Shown: piece after piece, positions 24,801 to 36,876 of the stretch | Layout of the letters: each line of letters begins with the position of its first letter | Position numbering within the stretch: position 1 is the stretch's first letter | Assembly (NCBI RefSeq): GCF_050908995.1 | Contig: NC_135130.1 | Location: 10,285,001 to 10,349,000, forward strand | Source of the DNA: Andrena cerasifolii | Taxonomy: Eukaryota; Arthropoda; Insecta; Hymenoptera; Andrenidae | DNA length: 64,000 nucleotides | Direction of reading: 5' to 3' | Made by a program: the position numbers and the translations under genes | Notes under the pieces: model-generated | Databases searched by the model: none | What the model was told of the DNA's origin: nothing | The model's input: only the letters and a program-made list of their open reading frames with translations

Positions 24801-27800
24801 CTCCAAATCACTGCACCTGATATACAGGATGTATCCTAATGTGTGAGATGCGCTCAGGATTTAGAGGCACGATCCTCTGGCATATGAACCGCGATGCATT
24901 CAAGCTTCATTCCATCCATTCGACACTTCAAGTGGGTCACGATTATTAGGATACACCCGACGCCTTTGAAACTGTTATGACATATTTATTACCTCACTTC
25001 TAGTCTTACCGTTGAATGCTTTTCTATGAGTCGAGAAATGGAGCGCAGTTCGATAACTATTCGTAATTTGATCAGCTAATGCAAGTAAGGTGGTTGAACC
25101 GTAAACTTGTTTGCACTTCCTAATTTCGCCGAAGAAACTTTGATGATCGAATTCCGATGACCTAGCACCTGGTCCCCGAGACGTGGAGACAATGTCGCGC
25201 CCCATTTTTCATTGGAATTTTCCTGGAGAATTCTGTTGGCGCGAAGATCTCCTCGTCGCCAAGAGAAATCGACTTTCTCGGCTACGAGAAGCCGGCCCGG
25301 TACGAAACGTTTCCAGCCGTACGTGATCGGGGAACGATACATCTACGGTTCGGCCGGAAACGAGCTGAACACTCAACTGCGTCGACGCTCTCTCTCTCTA
25401 TCGACGTTATTGCCGACAGAAAGATGTTTCACGTTTGCTCGTACAACGAAAGTCCATTACGGAATGGCTCTTATACGCGGCCCCGGGACCAAAGTAGAGT
25501 CATTTCCCACCGTTTATAATGTGATTTCATAGTCCCGCGGAAAGCGGTAGGTATATCTGGCCCAGCGAATGGGATAGAGCTCTGGTTAGGTGACCAGCAG
25601 AATTGTTTATTAAAATCAGCCCGAACGAACGTCCACTCTTCGCGGAAGGCGCTAATTGCTACCGTTTCAGGTGAGCGGAGTTTCAGAAAGGGCGGATAAA
25701 ATTTCACTTAGAAAGAGCTCGGGGGGGAAGATGCCAGGTGGCGATAGGGCACCGTGAACATGAGGCAACAGGGCCATTCTAATCTAAACTTACGCAACTC
25801 TCGCGTCCTCCGCTGTGAACCATCAAATTATCCCGGCAAATTACCGGAATGATTAAGTGTTATCCTTGGAAAAAATCTGCGGGCAAGTCCGTTGACAGGC
25901 CATCGTTAAGCACGTGAGGAATATCGACGCGCGCCGATCGATAGTCCGGTAATACATATTCCATGAACGAGGCGGAAAGCAGGTTTCGTGCGCGAGGTCG
26001 CTTGAGATGTTAATGAAAGCCAACGTCACCGAGGTGACGACGATATCGCCGGATTTTATCAGCAGGGACACGATAACGATGACTGTGACTACCTTCCAGC
26101 CCTTCCACCACCTCTGCCGCGATTGGATCTGCCTATTACGCTCCCAACCCTCTGTCAGTGCTGGCTTCTTTTCCACCCCGACGCCTTTGTGTTATTATGC
26201 ACGGTGGAAGCAACTTCCGGTGCATACAATGCATCCCTAAGGATCGGGGAAAATCTGCAGACAAATATCTCGCCGATTCCGAGACTCCCCTAGTCTAAGG
26301 GAGGATTCCAAAATTAAACTATGTTTAAAGATTTTTTTCTCTGTAAATACAAGGTATGAATTAAATGATTTTTGTATTTATTAAGCTACCCTTTACACAC
26401 TTATATGATAAAATCCGTTTGAAATTTTTTTGTACGGTACAAAAGTAGTTTAATAAATTCGAAAAAGGTTTATTTTCTTATATGTATTTATTATTGGGGG
26501 AAAGATGTGGGAAGCTCTTGCGTATTATGAACCGTGGAAGCAAGACGTCTGTATGTCTCAATGCAAGATAAAAAACGACTGTAGCTATGGGTTCATCTGA
26601 TACACCTGATAACGAAGTCGTGAATAATGGAGAAATAGAAAGTTCGGAATGGTTTCTTTTGCGGGGGCAGGTTCTACGTGGATGGTCGGGAAGGGAAGCA
26701 CAAGATTCGCCCGCGGCAAGCTAAAATTACAGAATATAAAATTGCCAGCGAGTGCAATAAACCGCGAGAGACGTGGCTTGAGTATAATCTCGGTGGGGGT
26801 AAAAAAAAATGGCGGGTATTATTCAAGCGGCGAGGAAGCATTCGGCTGAATTTATTCTCCAACAATTGAAGACATTAAATATTCATAGGAACGTGTAAAA
26901 GATCGCGCTGAAATCCTGCGGAGGGTTGTTCGATTTCCGTAGAAGGCTAAACTCGATGGCCAGGGGAGGCCGAAAAGGGCACTTGCACCGCAATCACATG
27001 TTTCAAGCGGGGAACCAGCAAAGTATGTGGGACACGGCCGACAGCGGCGCACTATCTTTTTAAACTTTGAATTGCAAATGGTCCTCGGCAACTAGTTCCC
27101 GAATCACGGCCACGAACGTTCGCCGCTACCTATGGATGCAGACCGTTGGCAAACATTTGCACGGTTATTATCGGCCAGTGGGGAATCCTTATTCGCGATA
27201 GGCTCGTGTAATTGACAGGATAATAAGGATAGGTGCGATGACCTTCCTCGTCGGTTACTGCGAAACAGGTCGGCGTAATTTCGCGAACGCTAAGCCGTAG
27301 ATCTTTGTGACCTCGATTTCGCGTACGTTAAGGCATTGATTACTCAAATGGTCCTCGATGCGGTGCTAATCGCCGCAGATATACGGGTTTCCTTTCAAAA
27401 TTCAGTTAGGGCGAAGGTTTTATTTTACGGATGCGAAACGAAAATAGCTCCCACCGAGATATAAAAAAAGACACGATATATCAGGGCTTCTGAATTTTGT
27501 ACGCGCCGTTTATTTACGGCGAAACATTAACGCTGCTCTGCCGAATGACGCATGGAAGCAAGACGGTAATTATTAACAGTGCGCATATTTAACAAACCAA
27601 TTGGAATTGATGCGTGGGATTGAATATCAGTAATTCATGCCTTCGCGAACGCATTGCCGAGCGCTTCCTGTTCTCCGAAGTAAATGAGGGAGGAAATAGT
27701 AGAATAAAGTAACACTCGAGACACGGGAACGTTGGTAATCTCGTCTCTGTTACTCACGGATTTGCCTTTCGCGTTTAAACGTTACACGCTATCCGAAAGA

Positions 27801-30800
27801 TCGAACTCCGTGCCGTAGAAATATTCCGAACGCAAATTGCGCGACGAGGCGTTGATTCAACTCTGTTTCCGTTAACGTGGAAATGAAGCCGCTGGCGGAA
27901 CAAAATTAATTAATGAGGTGCGGTACGTGAGACTAATCGAAAAGAGACGGACGTTCCGTGTAAACGGACAAAATCGATTCGCGCGTTTTTATTCTAAGGC
28001 CGCGTGCAATGAATGTGTAACACCCAATTTGCGAAAGAATGTTCAGCTTTATCACGGTTTTCTCGACGTGCCTGCACAGTGGCGTAGGTACCCACGACGG
28101 TTTTTTTTAAGTACACCATTTCTTCGATCGACTGTTGAATCGTGGAATGTTTGAAAATAAATGGAACGTTTGATTGTCACTAATGTCGAAATTGAGCGAA
28201 ACGCAGTCGCGGTGAATCGACGCGGAGGCACCTACTTTTGCTGTTGCACGCTGCGCATTGTTTTCAATAATGAGATTGGAAATCGGTAATGATTGGGCGA
28301 AGAATAGTGTACGGAGAAGCCTTTTCCCCGGACGGAGTGCATTTCGTTGATCGAATGAGTCGAGTAGTCTGCAAATTGATAACGCTACAACGGTGGAAAT
28401 GGCAATGGAAACTGCTGCTGTGTGCCTGGAACAGGAGCGTGGCTTTCGCGCAAAAAGAGGCGAGCGTATCGAGTAAAACGCGTTAACGGCTATCCGACCA
28501 GAAAGAGGCCAAGTGCCGCAAAAATTGGGCAGCAATTATGGCACGTTTTTGTTCCCATTATTCTACCGGAGGGAGAGGCAACCCCCGGCGTGTTTTGCTT
28601 ATTTAAATTGTCTATAAGTCAGTGGAAACGTTACCTGACCGAAATTCTGGCACCTCGGCGGCTCCGGGGGTTCCAGAGGCACGTTTTTCTTTCTGAGGGT
28701 GGCTGCGCAAGGCGCACCCCCTCCGGGCTTGCCCCAAGGCGAATAATTCTCCAAGATTTGCTGCAGCTGTGGAAAAAAAGAGCGAAAAGGATTTGGGTTT
28801 ATAAGCTTGATTTTTCGGTTAGCCGCTTTGCGCGCGGTCGTTTTAGAAACGGCGAAATTCTAAAGTAATTGCTCGCCCGGCAGATATTCGAAACGTACAG
28901 AAGTTAATTAAGTAATGCGTTGGAATATCCGAGGGATTGAAAGAGCAACGAAAGCCCCCCTTGACCTTTGTCCACAGATTGTTAAGGGAGAAGAGAAACG
29001 CGAAATTCGTACGCCAATGGCGGCTCTTTACCCCCGCGATTTCGCCTGTCTGACACCGCATGGATTGGTTCTACTGCGCGCTTATCGAGACCCTATTGTC
29101 CGAGCCGTTTCAGAGGGCGAACATCCGAGGCTCGTCGAGAACTCACTTTCAATCCTCTCCGCCTCCATTCGCGGTCCAGCGGGATTTTAAAAACCGGTTA
29201 TAGATTTAAACGAATCTCAACCCCCTCGCTCTCGTGAGACTTCATCTTGAGATCAATATTCCGGAGCGTCGAGTCCATTGAATAACAATTCCCTGTATTT
29301 CTTCTTTCCGTAAAGGGAGAATGAAATTGCCATAAGCCGCGAGTGCTGGAGTTGTCGTTAATTTATCTCCGCAATCCGTACGAATGCTCGTGTTTATTGT
29401 TGCTTGGAAGATGGCCTTTGTGGCACGCTAATGTTCTTAATCTGGCTTCGGGGCGGTGCAGTAAGTAATTCAGATGCACTTTACGGCTCCGGAATATTTG
29501 AATCTTTTATTGCAGCCCACGAGCCGGCGTAACGTGTACGAATCTTCTACCAGAAATTGTTCTCCCTCGGCAAAAGGAAGGTCTGACGACGCGCTTGATA
29601 ATACCCCATCCCGGCGCTCCTCGCTCTGAAACGGTTATTTACAATCCTTTTGAAAGCGAAATTACGCTCTATAAAGCGCATGTGGGGCCGAAATTAAAAG
29701 ATTTAACGGCGCGTTGATTAAGAGGATCGGGAACTTTTTTTTTTTTATCGGCGAACCAGCCCAAGGGCCACGAGTGGGGAGAATTGTTCCTCCCATCTGT
29801 CTCTCGCTTCGGTTAATCATTCGTGCATTTTTATAGCTCGATACGAAGGTAGTTCACCGCGTTCGACAATAAAATGCAGCACGTTCCGGTTGAACGTCGT
29901 TAGACACACAGCCCGACTAACAATAAGTGAACCGGCGCGCGGGGACCATTAAAAACCTGAAAACGTTTGCGCTCGTTAGCTGAAATATTTCTTACGGCCC
30001 TCGACAGGCTGGGCAAATATATACGCGGGAATTACGGCGCGGCTACTAATGATACGGTTTATACAAATTGCACTCGACCAAAATCGCTTCAGGGTTCGCG
30101 CGACGCCGCGTAAATTCCAATGATGAAAATGAGATTCCGATTGCGGCGGCGGGGCCGGAAATTTTAACGCCTTTCAATAAATCCCACCATCCCTCCGCCG
30201 GGTACAAGTTATTCCCGTAAGCCTGTACATCAGCTTACTATTGACGAGGCACGGAGGAACATTTTTATTCGATCAGCGGCAACGACTCCGCCAGATATCG
30301 CGGGCTCGTAAATCCACGCGGCGATGCCCAAAGTGTCGAGGAGGCCGGCTACCGATCTCTAGCCGATCAAAGGGAACGGTGCAAGAGGGAGTAAAGGCGA
30401 GTAGGTCTGGTCAAGGAAGTTGAAGTGACGCGAGCGATGCTCCAGCAAGCACAACAGCCCATTTACGAGTCATACTTCACGCTGTTCGCTGTGCTTCTGA
30501 CGTTGCAACTCCTCCTTTCGCTGCCTCCACACCGCGGCTCCCTCCTGAACAGCCCAGCGTTCCCGCTCCTTTCGCGCGTCCTCCTCCGCTTCCGGTACAT
30601 ACGTCGCCTCCGGGGCTTCCTGCGCCATCTCGGTGTCCTTTTCTCTTAATAAAAGGAGGAACAAATCACTGGCATCGCGGCCTGCAACGCGGGCGGCACC
30701 CGTCTGTAAATCAAATGGATGTTGCTCTCGAGCAGTTGGGAAACGAATCAGGGCTCCTCGACTCTTTCCGGTGTGCTACTGAAATCGTCAAGTGGTTGCT

Positions 30801-30924
30801 GCTGTCTGCAGAACGATCGCAATATGGTTCCTACCAGATTCGATGGGAATTCGAGTGAAGCTTCAGGTCTGATTGCATCCGCGGCCCTACAGGGCCACGA
30901 GTAATAATTTATAGCCCCGTCACT
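18869..30924 (-). CDS. CSPP1-like coiled-coil protein, scattered small exons (N-terminus unresolved)
   Basis: I assemble minus-strand exons 30835-30924 (tentative), 30476-30703, 24621-24713, 23061-23163, 22797-22983, 19261-19342 and 18869-19015 (stop TGA at 18869-18871). All junctions have GT-AG sites and compatible phases. The product has at least 279 visible residues. The 30476-30703 exon encodes a charged helix rich in E, K, R and Q (RKERERWAVQEG, RQRKEELQRQKHSEQRE). The next exon gives PWGRPGPGGVPWRDPK. After a linker, a second helix (ENREYIAELIEQMRRKRENAL) leads to FWGRPGHGAP and the C-terminus ILYRSAIY. A coiled coil followed by PWGxGGGGAPxRD is a hallmark I know from CSPP1, a microtubule-associated centrosome and spindle pole protein. 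The family call is by motif only; the gene itself is better supported than its name. The 22984-23060 (77 bases) and 19016-19260 introns are short, the others 2.4-5.8 kb. Confidence 0.6.
22503..22591 (-). other. Possible signal-peptide first exon inside a CSPP1-like intron
   Basis: On the minus strand, ATG at 22591 opens a frame with a basic start (MDMKTRRT), a hydrophobic stretch (VSLLWGCLVSVVTVLGG) and a consensus-like donor ACAG|GTAATC at 22502/22503. It looks like a secreted-protein leader exon, but I found no partner exon. It could also be chance, or an alternative exon of the surrounding gene. Confidence 0.2.
24714..30475. other. Long intron of the CSPP1-like gene
   Basis: No exon is supported here. 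Stop-poor stretches at 25.1-25.5 kb and 25.85-26.24 kb have open frames on both strands at once, so neither can be called. An AT-rich block lies at 26,300-26,480. A run of T (29,739-29,748) is present. Confidence 0.4.
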
Positions 30925-32651
30925 CTACAAACAAAACGCCCGCGTGCTGAAGCAACTGTCCCTGGAGGTATCAATCAGTTGGGAAGACGAGGTAAACGGT
31001 TTCGAGAATAACGACGTCAGGTCGCATGACAAAGCATCGCTGCTGTTATCATCTGCTATCGATTTAACAAGATATTATCCTTTCTCGAGGAAACGCGACG
31101 TCGCTCTCCATAGTTTGCGAAGTAATTGCACCGATGCGGCAACGACGGGACATCTGGCTTGCGCGAAGCAGGCAAACGCGAGGGTCAATCATCCCTCGGG
31201 GCCTTCTTTATCCGCGAATGATTATTGGTCTCATTTTCTAGTTTATCTCAACCACTGGGTTGGTGTACGTTTGCCCGGGTGCTTGCGCGAGAGCATACGT
31301 TGGGTAACAACCGCTGATTAATTCCTCGAAAAACCGGGGAATGCAGAGGCGAATGTGCATATTTTGGATTTCATGCAACTCACATTCCGCCGACAGAATT
31401 AATTTACACGCAAAGGTTCGCCGGTTTTTGGAATATTAGCAACGTGTTATTATTAAGCTCGGTGTATGAAATTCTTGGTTTCCGGATTAAAATATCGCTT
31501 AAAAGCTTTGGATCTGCTGCACGCTTCTGAGTGATAAGGGTGTGTTCCTATCCACGCGGTATAATATCTACATTTTCGTTGAAACTATGAAGCTCGAGTT
31601 TATTTCAAAGCATCAAAATATAATAAAGCGCGATAAAGGCATGAAAAAAACGTGGAAGCTCATTCATCGACTTATCCGTGAAAATATCTTTGCGAGGTAT
31701 CCCGGTATTTTGCAATGCACGGAATGCGAACGGCTGGAGGTAAAATGGAAGGACTTCGAGGCTCGCTTGTATAATATCATCAATATCTTTTTATCTGGCA
31801 GCAACGACATTGTTATGAGATACTTGGCGAATTTCATTTTAATAATGAAAAACTACCCGCCTCGCAGCGTCTGTGCCCCTCGAATTTAATGAAAATCTCG
31901 TTCACCCTGGTCAGCTCGTCTCGAAAACTGCGGAAATATTCAACGTCGCTGCGCGATAATTTCTTCTGCTACTCGAATCGAAAATTAGTACATTCTTCAG
32001 CGGTAATTGCTGCGAAGGAGGAGCCATGAATCGCGGCGTTACTTAAGACCGGGGTGCCGTTAATATCGCGCGTATGTCGTTTCGCGAAACATTTTACTTT
32101 CAAATACGCTACAAAACCGCTCGCCTTCCCCAGGCAGGTGAATTATATTAGAAACAGCGTGAACACATTCGACTCGAGATAACTGCTAAAAAATTAAACA
32201 GGCTTGAATAAAACATGCCGCGTGCGATTAAGCCGCGTCATCGAGCTCGAACTGCAGATACGAAAGCAGAAAAAAAGGTGAGCGTGCGTCTTCTTGAAAT
32301 AACCGAGAAATGGTATTTCTATAAAATAAACCGAAATTCAACAAAATGCTCTATATTTAATAATAGGTACCTATATCTGCTGTTAGACGATCCCCGATTT
32401 ATTTTCAGCGATGAATTCTCGGAAGGCAGTCTATCGATTCGACAAAAGTTCGCGTTGTCCTCGCGGGCAGAGCATTCTTTCGCCGTGGAAGCTCGGGCAG
32501 CTTAATTTCGCGAGAGGTACCATTAAATTTAATACTCACGACGGTGGAGAAACGAAGTTTCGCGTGTCATGGGAACCAGGCTCGATGCGAACGGCAACGA
32601 CTCGCGAAAATACTCGGTAAACCGATTACATCCGTACAAAAGCTACTCACC
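30925..32651. other. Upstream intron or flank of the CSPP1-like gene
   Basis: I could not find further coding exons. A plus-strand AT-rich open frame at 31,569-31,889 (ATG at 31,587) has no recognisable domain, and I treat it as chance. Confidence 0.35.
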
Positions 32652-32900
32652 TGACTATGAGAGCACGCGACTGCCAACCACCCCGTGAATCCCCGGCTCC
32701 GTGAAAGTCAGCCACCCTTTGCAGGCTGCTCGCCGACGTCGATCCTCCACATGCCAGCACATGAACCAACCCCTTCGCCGGCCTACCCCCGCTGCTACAT
32801 GCGTCACGATTTACGTCGTCGTTCACCGCTATACCGCTCGACCTTCGACTGCTGGCTCGCGACCAGGGACGACGGGGTGCGCGAAAGCACCCCTAACTTG
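32652..32900 (-). other. Candidate 5' untranslated exon of the CSPP1-like gene
   Basis: Plus-strand CTACTCACCTGAC at 32,643-32,655 reads on the minus strand as GTCAG|GTGAGTAG, a near-ideal splice donor at 32651/32652. The sequence upstream of it on the minus strand (higher coordinates) is GC-rich and lacks a long frame, as expected for a 5' UTR. Its transcription start is unknown; the upper bound is a guess. Confidence 0.3.
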
Positions 32901-34232
32901 ACGGGAAATTACTGGTAACCAATAGGCTTCGAAGAGGGTAACATGGTAAAATCGTGTTCAGTCTCTGGGGATTAATTTTAATTGCGGAATGAGGGGTATT
33001 TAATCGGGACGGGGGTGGATCGACAAGGGCTGCAAGTCGATTTCGTCGGTTAATCGGCTGAAGAGTTGGAACTTTCTCTTTATGGAGATTCCAGGACTCG
33101 GAATCCTTAGTTAAGAAAATGAAAGTCCTTCGTAACAGCTGAACGTTCAGGGTTAATCAAGTAGAAGGGGCGGGCAGGCTTTCGTGCTTCAGTTATCGAT
33201 TAGATTCGAAATTATCATACGATTTATTCTTAGCTACGAGTAGCCGTACGACTCTTTGGATCTGGCCAAGTGCACGGTGTACGTACTGCTGTAAGGTTCG
33301 TGTAAACTTCAACTAGCATCGCATGTTATCACGCGCCACTGACCTTTCGCGCGTAAAGCTTCTCAGCGGTACGAGTAAACCGACTAACCAAAGTGCGGAA
33401 TATACTTGAAACTACAAACTGCCTGAGGAATAGACTGCGCTAATAATTCCAGCGCAAGGTAGAAATCTTTTCAGAGACACTGGAACTTAAAGCAATTTTA
33501 TTATTTATTTTATTTATTGTTTCTTCCCTGTGTTTAAACAGGATGGTGTTTCAAGCTTATCGCTTTTATATTTCCTAACGAACTTACCAGTCCCCTTCAT
33601 CTTTTTCCCTCCTCTCTCTCCTTCGGGTCCCAGCAGCAGCGTTGCCAGGAAAAAGGTGGTGCCGTGGTGGTCTCCCATCTTCCCTCGGTACACCGCCCTG
33701 TGATGCTTAACTTCGGTAATCTAACGAAAACCGGTGTTTTCCATCACGACCACCGCCGCTAGCAACTTAAATATCACTGTAATATGCGAATGGACTTGAG
33801 AATAAACTAGAGATACCACTGTTCGTACTGGACTACTATTTCAATTGCATAACTCAGTCCACTTTCCTCCTACTTCCAATTCTAAAGTTCTCCATTCTTT
33901 TTCCTGCATAAAAAGATTATGAACACTTCTCGCTAATTCCTGCTCCTTTCCTACAGTTACACTGTACTTCATGGGATAGTCCACCCCGCGAAGCTACTTC
34001 TGCACGAAAAGGTCGCGGTGCCGTTTACATTTTTAGCTGGGCGAATTTTTAAAAGCCGCGGTGAAGCCTCGGATAGTAAAACAGTGAACTGCCGGAAGAA
34101 ACCACCAGGAGTGCTGGGATTCCAGCCGGATCCAGTAGAACCTGAGATCGGCTGGCTGAGATGAAGTAGAAACAGGGATGTCAACCTCTTTGACGTGTGA
34201 CCACGGTTGCCGAAGAAAATATTTAGCACAAT
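32901..34232. promoter_or_regulatory. Probable shared promoter region between the CSPP1-like gene (-) and the thioredoxin-domain gene (+)
   Basis: No coding sequence is seen. The two genes point away from each other across this interval, so it is where their promoters and 5' UTRs should lie. I identified no core promoter motif. Confidence 0.3.
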
Positions 34233-35528
34233 ATGGTTGGTCCCAATCGACGGGAAATGTTACGGATAATATTCCTCCTGGCTATATGTAGCTTCGCCGG
34301 TGTTCGATCTGCCAGCCTCGAGACGGTGAGCGACGAGGAGCTCATTAATCTCATAAAAACCGAGAAACATGTGGTCGTGCTGTTCAGTAAGTCCCGACAC
34401 GTCGGCGTAAGTCACAGCATGTATACGTTGATAGTTTACTGATCTCAATGTACGCGGAATGTTTGCAGCCAGGAAGGATTGCGAGGCGTGTGATAATTAT
34501 GAAAATGTACTGATACATTTGAGAGAAGACCTGGTGGACTCCCTATCCTCCTGGGTCATCAAAGCTGTAGACAGTCAATTACTCCGGCTTTATAACATGG
34601 ACAAAGAACCGGCCCTTGTGTTCTTCAGGCATGGGATGCCTTTATTGTACGATGGTACGCACATAGTTATCGCAGTGGAATTTCTTTCTATTGGATCCTA
34701 AGCTAATTACACCCTATTCCTTTTAAAGGGCCAGTAAACGACGAGGAGATCTTGACTATGTTCACTGAAAACAGAGAACCTACGGTGAAGGAACTAACGG
34801 ATGATACATTCGAACATTTAACTCAGGCTAGTAGCGGGGCCACGACTGGAGACTGGTTTGTCATGTTGTAAGTATCTTTTCGCTTTAACTTCAAGGTGTC
34901 TCAACTTGCGAACGTTTCAATCACATTCCTGCGAATATAGCTACGGCTCGGACTGCGTGGAGTGTGTTAGAATGATCGCGAGATGGGAGGCTGTAGGTGC
35001 AAAGCTTAAGCAAAGGGTCAACGTGGCTCGTATCGATAAATACACGACTGGAGCGTCCACAGCCAGGAGATTTAATGTCTACCAAGCTCCCGAGTTTATA
35101 TTGTAAGTACGGTAACTCGAATAGAAATAACTGTGATCGTAATTATAAACGAATGATGCTGCACGCTCTGTATTGTACTTCTAGCTTCAGACTCGGGAAA
35201 ATGTATCGTTACCAGATTCCAAAATACGATATTAACTCTTTTGTGTTGTTCGCGACATACTGGTACAAAAACGTCCGTGCCGAACCTGTTCCTGTACCAC
35301 AGAGTCCATTGTAAGTGTGCTCACACTTTTATCTGCCTCGCAGCGCTCTTCGTTATAAAAGCTGACCTTTCTCCTTCCAGCGATGATTTTGTACAAATGA
35401 TTGTAAACGTCCTCCGTGAGAATCCATGGATCATGAAGCTTGGCAGTATCTCCATCGGTGTATTTATCATAATTTCTGTGGCTTCTAAATTCAGGCGTAA
35501 GACTGAGGTGTCTCAGAAGAAAGACTAA
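34233..35528 (+). CDS. ER transmembrane thioredoxin-domain protein (PDI/TMX-like)
   Basis: Exons 34233-34386, 34469-34654, 34729-34867, 34941-35102, 35185-35310 and 35381-35528 join in frame to 304 residues. Residues 9-27 form a signal peptide (IIFLLAICSFAGVRS core). A first thioredoxin-like domain has FTRKDCEAC, putting a CxxC at C56-C59. A second has FYGSDCVEC (C165-C168) followed by the usual beta and alpha pattern (VNVARID, FNVYQAPEFIL). A single C-terminal membrane span (about 274-293) is followed by a short basic tail. This layout suits an ER oxidoreductase or chaperone of the PDI/TMX group. Neither CxxC has the canonical WCGHC form, so redox activity is uncertain. There is no KDEL tail. 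I chose ATG 34233; a second in-frame ATG at 34257 would also keep the leader. Confidence 0.85.
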
Positions 35529-35629
35529 TTGTGTTACGCGCCAAAGAAATATGTTATGGGTACTGGTGCTAATCTATTTGTTTATTATACTGTACAGAAG
35601 CACAATTCAGACGAATGAATTCCATTTTA

Positions 35630-35635
35630 AATAAA
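35630..35635 (+). terminator. Polyadenylation signal AATAAA of the thioredoxin-domain gene
   Basis: A canonical AATAAA lies about 100 bases after the stop codon at 35526-35528. Confidence 0.6.
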
Positions 35636-35729
35636 ATTACTTCCCCATTCCATATTTGACGAGCCGCATTTCAATTATGATCTCGATTCCGTTGCACGGA
35701 ATCATTTATCTCCCGAAATACTCGATGTT

Positions 35730-35831
35730 GGGCGGTATCCTCAGTCGTTGCTTATTCATAAGATCGACTAATAGAGGATGCCGCATGCTCAAGGCGATCT
35801 TAAGAATACGCAACGACTGAGAATACCGCCC
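35730..35831. repeat. 102-base hairpin, 37-bp arms (pre-miRNA-like or small foldback element)
   Basis: The left arm 35730-35766 begins GGGCGGTATCCTCAGTCG. The right arm 35795-35831 ends GACTGAGAATACCGCCC. They are reverse complements with three mismatches in 37 positions. The loop is 28 bases. The hairpin is about 100 bases past the poly(A) signal of the upstream gene. Its size suits either an RNA precursor or a tiny MITE; the sequence cannot decide. Confidence 0.65.
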
Positions 35832-36821
35832 GTAGACATAGGCTTCTATCGTTTCACAAACGCATTCAGTGCTCATAATATACATGCTTAGAAAGGATGT
35901 GAATGGGTGTACATTATATTTCGAGGAATTGTTTTTTTTTTTATTTCTTATAAAATAATATGTACGATAGTCGCGACAGAGCTAATATTTTAACAGAAAT
36001 GTTTCCTACATTTTGAAATAAATAACTCGTGGATCGGCGTTGCTGTTAAACGATGTCACAATCTTTACCATACATAATATCTTTTTCTAACGAGAAATGT
36101 CTACTTAGGGTAATTAAATTAACCTTATTGCGGTGCTTGTGTGCCTCCGAGGTACTTAAACGTACCTGCTGGTGGTCCGACGCGCGAATCACGCGAACCG
36201 CAAAGGGTTAGGTGCTTCACAGGGCGAATTCCACTTACGCCCAAATCGCCCACGACCGTAGGAATGTTCCGTTCTTGTAATAAAATGGATATCATAAACG
36301 ATATGTTCCTGTTCTCGAGTCGCAATTTATAGTTAAAAACCTGTATTTCTCGATAATGGGTCTTTCATAGATTTCACAGAATTTTGAAATGTGAACCACG
36401 GGCGTTGCGTGCGATTTGGGCGAATGTGGAATTCGCCCAGATTTATACCCATTTATTTGTCAATTAAATACAAGCGAACCTAAAGCAATGTATTTACTTG
36501 GACATAAGTTGTACTTTAACTTACACGTATTAAAGAAACGAATATGTTTGAATATAAATACTTGCGCATTCGTTAGGTACCATGCACAACGCATCTTCTA
36601 TCGTTTTTTATCGATAAGCCAGTAGAAAAATAAAGTGGAACTGTAATATGAAATGCATCAAGCTCTTTGTAGCTTTCCGTAACATAATGATTCCAAGACA
36701 ATAGTTTTCCATTTCTTACATCCTTTATAATCACAATAATACTATGCTTGCCCACAAGACACTTTGTGCAGTACATACATTACAGAAATCAGCTTTGTGC
36801 ATTAACATTTTAAAAGTTACA
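35832..36821. other. Intergenic region between two convergent genes
   Basis: AT-rich, including a T run near 35,931-35,942 and many short AT tracts. No exon was recognised. It carries the 3' flanks of the thioredoxin-domain gene (+) and the ELMO-domain gene (-). Confidence 0.5.
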
Positions 36822-36827
36822 TTTATT
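36822..36827 (-). terminator. Polyadenylation signal of the ELMO-domain gene
   Basis: TTTATT on the plus strand reads AATAAA on the minus strand. It lies about 50 bases downstream of the stop codon. Confidence 0.5.
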
Positions 36828-36876
36828 CCCTGTGTGATTATTTTTGGTCTTATCAACGGAAAATTTTGCATCTACG

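Noticed and set aside
24620..24830. Plus-strand open frame reading RRQLSTRRHSILSSFQGS, coding-like
   Set aside because: The minus strand here has an exact 31-codon exon with acceptor and donor, in phase with neighbours and carrying a family motif. The plus frame has no partner exon.
25853..26240. Minus-strand frame with a hydrophobic stretch (VVTVIVIVSLLIK) and an overlapping plus frame
   Set aside because: Both strands are open at once. The minus frame starts at a GTG just after a stop and has no acceptor, and it does not fit the phase of the surrounding gene.
31542..31889. 115-residue plus-strand frame
   Set aside because: Its nominal start at 31,542 is not an ATG. It has no domain, no splice partner and AT-driven composition, so it is most likely chance.
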